From: Enterobacter cloacae complex sp. ECNIH7
Lineage (GTDB): Bacteria > Pseudomonadota > Gammaproteobacteria > Enterobacterales > Enterobacteriaceae
Assembly (NCBI RefSeq): GCF_002208095.1
Contig: NZ_CP017990.1
Coordinates: 496,001 to 560,000 of the forward strand
Length of the DNA stretch: 64,000 nt
Direction of reading: 5' to 3'
Positions 55,789 through 64,000 of this stretch are shown in pieces. The notes below the pieces were generated by a model, which saw nothing but the letters and a program-made list of their open reading frames with translations, did not search any database and was not told where the DNA came from. Positions within the stretch are counted from its first letter, which is position 1. The number at the start of each line of letters is the position of its first letter. Made by a program: the position numbers and the translations under genes.

Positions 55789-56062
55789 ACTGGCATTTGA
55801 CCCGATGGCGTTAAAGGAGTGGTGCAAGCTGGGGCAGACTGTAAAAGACCAGTTTAAGAAGAAACTTGCGGACGTGCTGGTGAACCCCAGGGTCGAATCG
55901 GCCCGCCTGCATGGTCTGCCGGATTGCTACAAAATAAAACTCAGAACGCAGGGTTATCGTTTGGTCTATCAGGTTCAGGACAACGTTGTAACGGTATTTG
56001 CTATCGCTATCGGTAAGCGAGAGAAATCAGCCGTTTATCATGATGCAAACAAACGGCTTTAG
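55778..56062 (+). CDS. relE: RelE-type mRNA interferase toxin
   Basis: Ribosome-dependent endoribonuclease of 94 residues that cuts mRNA in the A site. It is close to E. coli RelE along its length (ALKEWCKLGQTVKDQFKKKL, LPDCYKIKLRTQGYRLVYQV, GKREKSAVYHDANKRL), including the catalytic basic residues (Lys and Arg of KKKL and YRLVYQ) and the late Tyr in AVYHDA. It looks intact. It ends only 3 nt before convergent nrdG ends on the other strand. Confidence 0.93.
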   Translation: MTYELAFDPMALKEWCKLGQTVKDQFKKKLADVLVNPRVESARLHGLPDCYKIKLRTQGYRLVYQVQDNVVTVFAIAIGKREKSAVYHDANKRL

Positions 56063-56065
56063 CGA

Positions 56066-56530
56066 TCATCGTAAATGGTGCACAACCTGATTGCTGCTGC
56101 CGCGCCAGATGAGCGCCGGGTCTTTTAAATCTTGCACAAACTTGCCGTCGACCAGGACGTTAATCAGATCCACTACTTCCATTTGCTGCGCGTTCAGCTC
56201 ATCCAGCCTGTAGCCTGTCCAGACCCAGATATCTTTTCCCGGACACTCTCTCCGAATGCGCTTCACTAGCTTCAGGATATCCGGCACGTTTTGCGGATGC
56301 AGCGGATCACCGCCGGAAAGCGAAATTCCCTGACGGTGAATTCGCGTATCGTTAAGGTCGTTGACGATCCGGTCTTCCATTTCGGCGCTGAACGGCATGC
56401 CGGAATTCAGGCGCCAGGTGCTTTTGTTATAGCAGCCGGGGCATTCGTGGACGCAGCCTGAGACGAACAGGGTGCAGCGGGTGCCGGGGCCGTTGACGAT
56501 GTCGACGGGGTAGTATTGATGATATCGCAT
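56066..56530 (-). CDS. nrdG: Anaerobic ribonucleotide reductase activating enzyme
   Basis: Radical-SAM activase of 154 residues that uses a [4Fe-4S] cluster and SAM to place the glycyl radical on NrdD. The cluster motif is CVHECPGC (Cys26, Cys30, Cys33), followed by the SAM-binding GISLSGGDPLHPQN. It lies 158 nt after nrdD on the same strand, separated by an inverted repeat pair, and faces relE with a 3-nt gap. Confidence 0.97.
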   Translation of the reverse strand: MRYHQYYPVDIVNGPGTRCTLFVSGCVHECPGCYNKSTWRLNSGMPFSAEMEDRIVNDLNDTRIHRQGISLSGGDPLHPQNVPDILKLVKRIRRECPGKDIWVWTGYRLDELNAQQMEVVDLINVLVDGKFVQDLKDPALIWRGSSNQVVHHLR

Positions 56531-56562
56531 AGAAAATGTCCAGAGAATTTGTGCGCGCTGAT

Positions 56563-56598
56563 GCCCTCACCCCGACCCTCTCCCACAGGGAGAGGGAG
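56563..56598. repeat. CCCTCACC-type repeat, first of an inverted pair (nrdD-nrdG)
   Basis: GCCCTCACCCCGACCCTC followed by TCCC-ACA-GGGAGAGGGAG. It lies 33 nt from the nrdG start. It is complementary to the inverted copy at 56635-56672. Confidence 0.85.
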
Positions 56599-56634
56599 AA
56601 AACCGGCGGCCAGAATAACAATGTGCTCGATCGG

Positions 56635-56672
56635 TCCCCTCTCCCTTGAGGGAGAGGGGTAGGGTGAGGGGT
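56635..56672. repeat. CCCTCACC-type repeat, second of an inverted pair (nrdD-nrdG)
   Basis: TCCCCTCTCCC-TTGA-GGGAG followed by AGGGGTAGGGTGAGGGG. Opposite orientation to 56563-56598; together they can fold into a long stem in the nrdDG transcript. Confidence 0.85.
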
Positions 56673-56688
56673 AGACCCTGCGCAGAAC

Positions 56689-58827
<2,139 letters not shown>

Positions 58828-58852
58828 GATCACTCCATTTTTTGAAAACAGG

Positions 58853-58861
58853 TTATCCACA
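58853..58861 (+). promoter_or_regulatory. DnaA box 1 upstream of nrdD
   Basis: TTATCCACA, a perfect high-affinity DnaA box, 26 nt before the nrdD start (nrdD reads on the - strand). Confidence 0.6.
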
Positions 58862-58929
58862 GAGGTGGAGAAGTAATAACCGGGCGTATTCCCCGCCGGG
58901 CCAAAGACTTCCCGCGTTCCCAGCTCGTG

Positions 58930-58938
58930 TTATCCACA
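58930..58938 (+). promoter_or_regulatory. DnaA box 2 upstream of nrdD
   Basis: A second perfect TTATCCACA in the same orientation, 77 bp from box 1. Between them the sequence is GC-rich without an obvious further signal. Confidence 0.6.
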
Positions 58939-59030
58939 ATTCCGGCCAGCGTAAGCGCCGTCTTGTTGTTGGAATAGTAGACGATAAATACAAGATGTTG
59001 GGTTGGCGTGCATTTTAAGTGCTACATATA

Positions 59031-59075
59031 GTGATTTGCATCAAACATGTTTGCGATTTATTTGATGCAGAACAA
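59031..59075 (-). promoter_or_regulatory. Two FNR-like sites upstream of nrdD
   Basis: On the - strand TTGATGCAAATCAC (59031-59044) fits TTGAT-N4-ATCAA with one mismatch. On the + strand TTGATGCAGAACAA (59062-59075) also has one mismatch. Their centres are 31 bp apart. FNR activates nrdDG in E. coli. A partial NrdR-box match (GTGCTACATATAGTGA, 59019-59034) overlaps the first. The remaining 59076-59171 is AT-rich without a clear signal. Confidence 0.65.
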
Positions 59076-59171
59076 AGTAAAAAGACGAGAGTACAAACGA
59101 CGGGCGCTTCAGCGATTGTAAAGGCGCGCGAGAAAAATCTGATTAATTATTCAACAAAAACAGTAAAGTAA

Positions 59172-59195
59172 GCCGGGTGCTGAGCCGCACCCGGC
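59172..59195 (-). terminator. Terminator of treBC
   Basis: GCCGGGTGC-TGAGCC-GCACCCGGC, a 9-bp stem 8 nt after the treC stop; on the - strand it is followed by TTACTTTACTGTTTTT. Confidence 0.75.
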
Positions 59196-59203
59196 AGGGA
59201 AAG

Positions 59204-60847
59204 TTACTCCTGCAACCACCAGACGGCTTCAAACGGACGGAGTGACGTCGTTTGCGGTGCCGGGTAGTTACTCATCAGCGCCTGCGACTTATCGCTGAGA
59301 GCCTCTGTCTGCCATTCCTGCGGCCTAGGACTCAGGTTCGCCGCTACCATCAGCGTCTGCCCCTGCCACTGACGACGGTAACACCAGAGGTAAGGATGCT
59401 CCGGCAGGAGATCCTCATAATCTCCCCACGTCAGCACAGGCAAGGTTTTACGCAGGCCGATCAGCGACTGGTAGGTGTAGAACACCGAATCCGGGTCGTC
59501 GAGCGCGGCGCGGGCGTTCACCGTCTCGTAGTTATCGCAGACGCCAATCCACGGCTCGCCCTCGGTAAAGCCCGCATTGTGCGACGCGTCCCACTGCATT
59601 GGGGTTCGTCCGTTATCACGGGACTTACTCGCCAGAATCGCCAGTAATTCATCCGGCTCGCGGCCGTTGGCGCGCAGTTCGGCGAACATGTTCAGGCTCT
59701 CCACGTCGCGGTAATCGGTGATGCGGCTGAAGTGCGGGTTGGTCATCCCCAGCTCTTCGCCCTGGTAGATATACGGCGTGCCCTGCATGCCGTGCAGCAC
59801 CATGCCGAGCATCTTCGCGGCCAGTACGCGGTATTCTCCTTCGTCACCAAAGCGCGACACGATGCGCGGCTGATCGTGGTTACACCAGAACAGCGCGTTC
59901 CAGGCCCTGTTGTGCATGCCCTGCTGCCAGTGGCGGAAGAGGGTTTTCAGCGCCACGAAGTCCGGCTTTGCCTTCGTCCACTTTTCGCCGCCGGGGTAGT
60001 CCACCTTCAGGTGATGGAAGTTAAAGGTCATCGACAGCTCGCTGCCGTCGAGCGAGGCGTACTGCTGGCAGTTCTCCAGCGAGGTCGAGGACATCTCGCC
60101 CACCGTCATCAGGTTGCGCGGGGTGAAGACGTCCCGGCTCATCTCCTGCAGATATTCGTGAACGCGCGGCCCGTCGGTATAGAAGCGGCGGCCGTCTCCG
60201 GTGTTGTCGTCCGGGAAATCCTGATCTTTTGAAATCAGGTTAATCACGTCGAGACGCAAGCCGTCCACGCCGCGATCGGCCCAGAACTCGCACACCTTTT
60301 TCAGCTCGGCGCGCACTTCAGGGTTTTCCCAGTTGAGGTCCGCCTGCTCCGGGGCGAACAGGTGCAGATAGTACTGCTCGCTCTCGGCGTGCCAGCGCCA
60401 GGCGTTGCCGCCAAACTTGGAGCGCCAGTTGTTGGGAAGCTGCTCCGGCGTGCCGTCGCGCCAGATGTAGAACTGGCGGTACGGACTCGCTTTGTTCAGC
60501 GACTCGCGGAACCAGGCGTGCTGCGTGGAGGTGTGGTTAAACACCATGTCCAGCACGATGCGGATGCCGCGCTCGTGCGCCCGGGCAACCAGCTCGTCGA
60601 AATCATCCAGCGTGCCGTAGGCCGGGTCGATGGCGGTGTAATTCGCCACGTCGTAGCCGTTATCCACCTGCGGGGAGATATAAAACGGCGTCAGCCAGAT
60701 GGCGTCGATGCCGAGGGTTTTCAGGTAGTCCAGACGCTTCGTCACGCCGCGCAGATCGCCGGTGCCGCTGCCGGTGGTGTCCTGGAAACTCTTTGGGTAA
60801 ATCTGATAGATGACGCCGTTCTGCCACCAGTGAGGAAGGGTATTCAT
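59204..60847 (-). CDS. treC: Trehalose-6-phosphate hydrolase
   Basis: Cytoplasmic GH13 enzyme of 547 residues that splits trehalose-6-phosphate into glucose and glucose-6-phosphate. The alpha-amylase motifs are intact: DMVFNHTS, GLRLDVINLI with the nucleophile Asp, VGEMSS with the acid Glu, and FWCNHDQPRI. The start at 60847 (MNTLPHWWQNGVIYQIYPKS) has AGGA 7 nt upstream. It lies 51 nt after treB in one operon. Confidence 0.97.
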   Translation of the reverse strand: MNTLPHWWQNGVIYQIYPKSFQDTTGSGTGDLRGVTKRLDYLKTLGIDAIWLTPFYISPQVDNGYDVANYTAIDPAYGTLDDFDELVARAHERGIRIVLDMVFNHTSTQHAWFRESLNKASPYRQFYIWRDGTPEQLPNNWRSKFGGNAWRWHAESEQYYLHLFAPEQADLNWENPEVRAELKKVCEFWADRGVDGLRLDVINLISKDQDFPDDNTGDGRRFYTDGPRVHEYLQEMSRDVFTPRNLMTVGEMSSTSLENCQQYASLDGSELSMTFNFHHLKVDYPGGEKWTKAKPDFVALKTLFRHWQQGMHNRAWNALFWCNHDQPRIVSRFGDEGEYRVLAAKMLGMVLHGMQGTPYIYQGEELGMTNPHFSRITDYRDVESLNMFAELRANGREPDELLAILASKSRDNGRTPMQWDASHNAGFTEGEPWIGVCDNYETVNARAALDDPDSVFYTYQSLIGLRKTLPVLTWGDYEDLLPEHPYLWCYRRQWQGQTLMVAANLSPRPQEWQTEALSDKSQALMSNYPAPQTTSLRPFEAVWWLQE

Positions 60848-60898
60848 AATGCGTTCCTGCAAATGCGAAGGGGCGCAACTGCGCCCCGAAAGAAGAAG

Positions 60899-62320
60899 TT
60901 AAACAATCTGCAGCGAGCCCTGACGGAACTTACGCTGGTAAACCACGGTGGTGAGCGCCATTGGGACGATAATCGCGATGGCCATCGCCAGGGCAAACAC
61001 CTGCCAGTAAGCGGGCTGGATGGAGAGAATGCCCGGCAGGCCGCCGACGCCAATCCCGTTCGCCATCACTCCGTTCAGACCGCACACCAGGCCCGCCAGA
61101 CCGGAACCGATCATCGCGCAGAGCATCGGGAAGCGGTACTTCAGGTTGATACCGTACATCGCCGGTTCGGTGACGCCGAGGTAGGCAGAGATGGCCGCCG
61201 GAACGGAGATCTCACGCTCGTTGTGCTTGCGGCTGACGATGATGATGCCGGTAACCGCCGACGCCTGTGCAATGTTAGACAGGGCGATAATCGGCCAGAC
61301 CGGCGTGCCGCCGAGGCTCTGGATCATCTGCATATCAATGGCCAGCGTGGTCTGGTGCACGCCGGTGATCACCAGCGGGGCGTACAGGAAGCCAAACAGT
61401 GCGGCTCCAATCGGCGCGAAGCTGCCGGTCATCAGGTGACGCACCGCGAAGGCCACGCCGTCGCCGATCATGCGGCCAAACGGACCGATAAAGGCGTGCG
61501 CCAGGAACACCGCCAGGATCAGCGAGCAGACCGGCACCACCACCAGATAGAGGTAATCCGGCACGATGCGCTTCAGGCGCGTTTCAATAAAGCCCAGCGC
61601 CAGACCCGCCAGCAGGGCCGGAATGACCTGCGCCTGATAGCCCACTTTGGCGATAGTAAACAGGCCGAAGTTCCACACCTCAGGCACCTGCTGACCAAGT
61701 AAGTAAGCATTCATTAACTGTGGAGAGACCAGCGTGACGCCCAGCACGATACCGAGAATCGGCGTGCCGCCCATCTTGCGCACCGCGGACCAGCAAATCC
61801 CGACCGGCAGATAGAAGAAGATCGCCTCGCCAATCAGCCACAGGAAATCGTAAACGGTTTTCAGCGCCGGATACATCTGCGCCAGGGTTTTGCCGTCGCT
61901 CATCGGTACATCGCCGATGACGTTACGGAAGCCTAAGATTAAGCCCCCGCTGATCAGCGCCGGCAGCAGCGGGAAGAAAATTTCCGCGAAGTGGGAAATC
62001 AGCTGCTCGTGCCACTTCATATTCTGGCGCGCGGCCTTCTTCGCCTGCTCTTTATCGGCGGAGGAGTGCCCGGTTGTCGCCAGCAGAGCCTGATAGTAAT
62101 CGCCCACTTCGGTACCAATAACGACCTGGAACTGCCCGGCGTTGGTGAAGCAGCCTTTGACCATGGAAAGTTCTTCAATGGCCTTCGGGTTGGCTTTGGC
62201 CGGATCGTTCAGCACGAAGCGCAGGCGGGTAATGCAATGGCTGACGGTAGCGATGTTTTCGCGGCCACCGACCAGGACGATCAACCGATCGATATCTGCT
62301 TGTTTAACTTTACTCATCAT
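60899..62320 (-). CDS. treB: PTS trehalose-specific EIIBC
   Basis: Inner-membrane PTS permease of 473 residues that imports trehalose and phosphorylates it to trehalose-6-phosphate. The N-terminal EIIB domain has the phospho-Cys in TVSHCITRLRF (residue 29). The EIIC domain follows from about residue 105 with about ten helices (GITGVHQTTLAID-like loop VITGVHQTTLAI, GVTEPAMYGINLKYRFP). No EIIA domain is attached; in E. coli the glucose EIIA (Crr) serves it. A TreR operator lies upstream. Confidence 0.97.
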   Translation of the reverse strand: MMSKVKQADIDRLIVLVGGRENIATVSHCITRLRFVLNDPAKANPKAIEELSMVKGCFTNAGQFQVVIGTEVGDYYQALLATTGHSSADKEQAKKAARQNMKWHEQLISHFAEIFFPLLPALISGGLILGFRNVIGDVPMSDGKTLAQMYPALKTVYDFLWLIGEAIFFYLPVGICWSAVRKMGGTPILGIVLGVTLVSPQLMNAYLLGQQVPEVWNFGLFTIAKVGYQAQVIPALLAGLALGFIETRLKRIVPDYLYLVVVPVCSLILAVFLAHAFIGPFGRMIGDGVAFAVRHLMTGSFAPIGAALFGFLYAPLVITGVHQTTLAIDMQMIQSLGGTPVWPIIALSNIAQASAVTGIIIVSRKHNEREISVPAAISAYLGVTEPAMYGINLKYRFPMLCAMIGSGLAGLVCGLNGVMANGIGVGGLPGILSIQPAYWQVFALAMAIAIIVPMALTTVVYQRKFRQGSLQIV

Positions 62321-62394
62321 GAAACCTCATGACAGATGGTGAGGGGTGTAATGACCTGAGCGCAAGCCTACTCCTTCAGCGTGACGGCGAAAAT

Positions 62395-62406
62395 GGGAAC
62401 GTTCCC
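62395..62406. promoter_or_regulatory. TreR operator of treBC
   Basis: GGGAACGTTCCC, a perfect 12-bp palindrome 74 nt before treB, of the kind bound by TreR in E. coli. A half CRP site (TGTGATCTT on the - strand near 62411-62419) lies just upstream of it. Confidence 0.8.
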
Positions 62407-62445
62407 TAAATCAGGCGAAGATCACAATAATCTGTTTTAGAGGGG

Positions 62446-63393
62446 TTACGAAAGGTGAGCGGGAATGACGATCTGACGGGGCTCTGAACGCCCGTTTATC
62501 TGCTCGATCAGCTGCGCGGCGGCCTGCCTGCCGGACTCGGCGTAGCCCGGATCGACGGTGATAATTTCCGGGTGCAGGAACTTCATCAGCGGCGTGCTGC
62601 CGACGCTCGCCACCTGCAGGTTATCGATGCGCTGCTCCTGCAGATATTTGCTCGCACCCAGCGCCAGGGTATCCGTGGCACACACCAGCGCCGTGGTCTG
62701 CGGCGTCAGAACGCTGGCGACCTGCTCGTAGCCCTGCTTCATGCCCAGCCCCGGCAGGGAGGCCACGGCGGAGAGATTGTGCTTTTTGCAAAAAGCCAGG
62801 TAGGCCTCATGCCGACGCTTGCCGGTGGTGACGTCCGCGTGCGGGACGCCGAGGAAGCTGATGTGGCGATGGCCTTCGTCAAACAGGCGCTGCATCAGGG
62901 TGATAATCGCGCCCTCGTCGTCGTAGCAGACGGAGGCAAACCCGTGGGCATCGCGCGCCAGCAGCACCAGCGAAGGCTGCCAGGGTTTTAGCATCTCGTC
63001 CTTAATGCCGGTAAAACCGAACAGCACCACACCGTCAATGTTGCGCCGCTGGAGCATGCCCAGGTGCTCTTCAACCAGCTGCACAGAAAACTGACTCTCC
63101 ATCATGATCGGATCATACCCCTGCTCGTAGAAGGCGGGCAGCATGGTCTGCACGGCGAGATTTTCAGACAGAGAGTCCAGACGCGAGACAATGATGGCGA
63201 CCACTTTGTCACTCTGCCCGCGCATGGCGCGCGCGGAGCGGGAAGGGGAAAACCCGTGCTGATTCATGACCGCCTCAACGCGCTCGCGGGTGCGTTCGCT
63301 GACGCCGCTTTCGTTGTTCAGCACGCGTGAGACGGTCGATTTCCCCACGCCGCTTAAACGCGCGATGTCTTTAATCGTAAGGCGGTTCTGCAT
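62446..63393 (-). CDS. treR: Trehalose operon repressor TreR
   Basis: LacI-family repressor of 315 residues. The helix-turn-helix is LTIKDIARLSGVGKSTVSRVL (residues 5-25). The sensor domain binds trehalose-6-phosphate as inducer in E. coli. The start at 63393 (MQNRLTIKDIARLSGVGKST) gives the E. coli length; the 43-codon extension covers the mgtA promoter side and is rejected. It is upstream of treB on the same strand with its own gap (125 nt), and divergent from mgtL-mgtA. Confidence 0.96.
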   Translation of the reverse strand: MQNRLTIKDIARLSGVGKSTVSRVLNNESGVSERTRERVEAVMNQHGFSPSRSARAMRGQSDKVVAIIVSRLDSLSENLAVQTMLPAFYEQGYDPIMMESQFSVQLVEEHLGMLQRRNIDGVVLFGFTGIKDEMLKPWQPSLVLLARDAHGFASVCYDDEGAIITLMQRLFDEGHRHISFLGVPHADVTTGKRRHEAYLAFCKKHNLSAVASLPGLGMKQGYEQVASVLTPQTTALVCATDTLALGASKYLQEQRIDNLQVASVGSTPLMKFLHPEIITVDPGYAESGRQAAAQLIEQINGRSEPRQIVIPAHLS

Positions 63394-63470
63394 GTTGTAT
63401 TCCCTGTAACAACGACGATGTAGTGAATTGAGCCTAATGCTATAGCGCGATTTCGCTATGGGCAAAGTCT

Positions 63471-63505
63471 GGTTTACGTTTGGTTTATTTGCAGGGGGGT
63501 ATAAT
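63471..63505 (+). promoter_or_regulatory. PhoP box and promoter of mgtA
   Basis: GGTTTA-CGTTT-GGTTTA (63471-63487) is a perfect direct-repeat PhoP box. A consensus -10 TATAAT follows at 63500-63505, 12 nt later, the classic class II spacing. Transcription should start near 63512, giving a leader of about 270 nt. Confidence 0.92.
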
Positions 63506-63588
63506 ACCGCCCGAATCGTCATAAAGGGTATGCCTAAATCCCTGGACTGCGCGGCAACACCCTGTTTTTTTTACTTACCGGAGGCTTC

Positions 63589-63642
63589 ATGGATCCCGAT
63601 CCCACACCTCTCCTGAACGGGAGAATGCGTTCTTTCCGGTAA
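63589..63642 (+). CDS. mgtL: mgtA leader peptide MgtL
   Basis: Short open frame of 17 residues, MDPDPTPLLNGRMRSFR, with CCGGAGG directly upstream as ribosome site. It matches the Pro-rich start of E. coli MgtL (MEPDPTPLP...). In E. coli and Salmonella, poor translation of its Pro codons or low Mg2+ changes the leader fold and lets transcription continue into mgtA. CTTACCGGA at 63574-63582 can pair with TCCGGTAAG at 63635-63643, enclosing the whole gene. Confidence 0.88.
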   Translation: MDPDPTPLLNGRMRSFR

Positions 63643-63782
63643 GCCAGCTTTTGCTGTCTCACCGGCGTGAGGCAGCAACGTCTTAAACGTTCCTGCTTAA
63701 AAAATTAAGTGCCTCTCAGGTACGGCTTCGCCACGCCTGAAGGAATTGCTGCATCCGCCCCGGCGGATGCGGAGGAATGACT
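63643..63782 (+). promoter_or_regulatory. Rest of the mgtA Mg2+-sensing leader
   Basis: Leader between mgtL and mgtA. It has several hairpins; the last, GCATCCGCC-CC-GGCGGATGC (63751-63770), ends directly at the mgtA ribosome site GGAGGA (63771-63776). This leader is known in relatives as an Mg2+-responsive RNA that controls elongation. The fold was not computed here. Confidence 0.6.
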
Positions 63783-64000
63783 ATGTTTAAAAATATCACC
63801 CGGCAGCTGCAGGCCCTGCTGAGCCGCCACCTGCCACACCGTCTTGTTCAGCGCGACCCGCTGCCAAACGCCAAAAACATGGCGGGCGCCGCGATCCCCG
63901 CCTCCCTGACCGAACGCTGCCTGAACGTGGCGGCGATGGATGAAAACGAAGTCTGGCGCGCGTTCGGCGGACACCCGGAAGGGCTCAACGCGGCCGAAGT
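63783..64000 (+). CDS. mgtA: P-type Mg2+-importing ATPase MgtA (5' part)
   Basis: Start of the magnesium-importing P-type ATPase; 72 codons are in the window and the frame is open to its end. The N-terminus MFKNITRQLQALLSRHLPHR and the segment EVWRAFGGHPEGLNAAEV resemble E. coli MgtA. This basic, soluble tail precedes the first membrane helix. GGAGGAATGACT lies before the ATG. Upstream are the PhoP-dependent promoter and the mgtL leader. Confidence 0.95.
   Translation, partial: MFKNITRQLQALLSRHLPHRLVQRDPLPNAKNMAGAAIPASLTERCLNVAAMDENEVWRAFGGHPEGLNAAE

Noticed and set aside
3120..56672. CRISPR array from the recurring CCCTC...GGGAG hairpins
   Set aside because: Copies are scattered singly or in inverted pairs, not in regular direct repeats with spacers; no cas genes are present.
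58983..59034. Pair of NrdR boxes before nrdD
   Set aside because: One partial match (59019-59034) is visible, but no second box at the usual spacing of about 31-32 bp; left as a remark only.
60663..60671. Third DnaA box inside treC (TTATCCACC)
   Set aside because: One mismatch, inside a coding sequence, and not near the nrdD promoter.
60362..61702. 446-codon + strand open frame
   Set aside because: Antisense to treC and treB, both clear orthologs of E. coli genes.

Overview
The window is about 64 kb of enterobacterial chromosome. The gene order follows the Escherichia coli 95-96 min backbone almost exactly (rpsF-priB-rpsR-rplI-ytfB-fklB-cycA-ytfE-ytfF-qorB-ytfH-cpdB-cysQ-ytfJ-ytfK-ytfL-msrA-tamA-tamB-ytfP-ppa-ytfQRT-yjfF-fbp-mpl-yjgA-pmbA-cybC-nrdG-nrdD-treC-treB-treR-mgtA), and the proteins are close to the E. 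coli ones from memory. High GC third positions, an intact cybC and the accessory genes point to Enterobacter or a near relative (Lelliottia, Leclercia). The genus is an inference. No tRNA, rRNA, IS, prophage or CRISPR array was seen.

Backbone: 1-5.6 kb holds the ribosomal S6/S18/L9 operon with its RNA leader, ytfB, fklB, cycA and ytfE. 12.6-19.5 kb holds qorB/ytfH, cpdB, cysQ, ytfJ, ytfK and ytfL. 27-39.3 kb holds msrA, the TamAB outer-membrane assembly pair, ytfP, ppa and the galactofuranose ABC importer. 41.4-46.6 kb holds fbp, mpl, yjgA, pmbA and cybC. 56-64 kb holds anaerobic ribonucleotide reductase, trehalose uptake and cleavage, and the start of mgtA with its leader peptide mgtL.

Five accessory insertions interrupt this backbone. 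(1) A Tsr-like chemoreceptor with a FliA promoter (5.8-7.5 kb). (2) Two AraC-type regulators and a FabY-like ketoacyl synthase (8.6-12.6 kb), partly AT-rich. (3) A sugar-catabolic locus of four different Gfo/Idh/MocA oxidoreductases plus a GPH-type symporter, divergent from a LacI-type regulator (19.6-27 kb). (4) A second FliA-driven chemoreceptor and an HTH-only LysR-type protein (39.4-41.3 kb). (5) A ten-gene locus (46.7-55.5 kb) encoding a PRD protein, an SFCGS protein, DUF4312, DUF4311 and DUF4310 proteins, a metallo-amidohydrolase, a DgaE-type ammonia lyase, a DgaF-type aldolase, an exported lactonase and a PRD/EIIB/EIIA activator, followed by relBE.

The best candidates for an undescribed system are loci 5 and 3. 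Locus 5 looks like uptake plus breakdown of an acylated amino-sugar acid: deacylation, ammonia loss to a ketodeoxy sugar acid, then aldol cleavage. Its membrane proteins belong to no named transporter family, and its regulator expects a PTS that is not encoded here. Locus 3 looks like an oxidation-based route for a glycoside or rare sugar without a glycosidase.

Several control sites can be read directly: NsrR (ytfE), two FliA promoters, GalR/S-like (ytfQ), FNR-like and DnaA boxes (nrdD), TreR (treB), PhoP (mgtA), LacI-type operators at locus 3 and a perfect 20-bp palindrome ahead of locus 5. Two short repeat families (a CCCTCACC...GGGAGAGGG hairpin and classical REP/BIME units) sit in many intergenic gaps, twice as inverted pairs inside operons.
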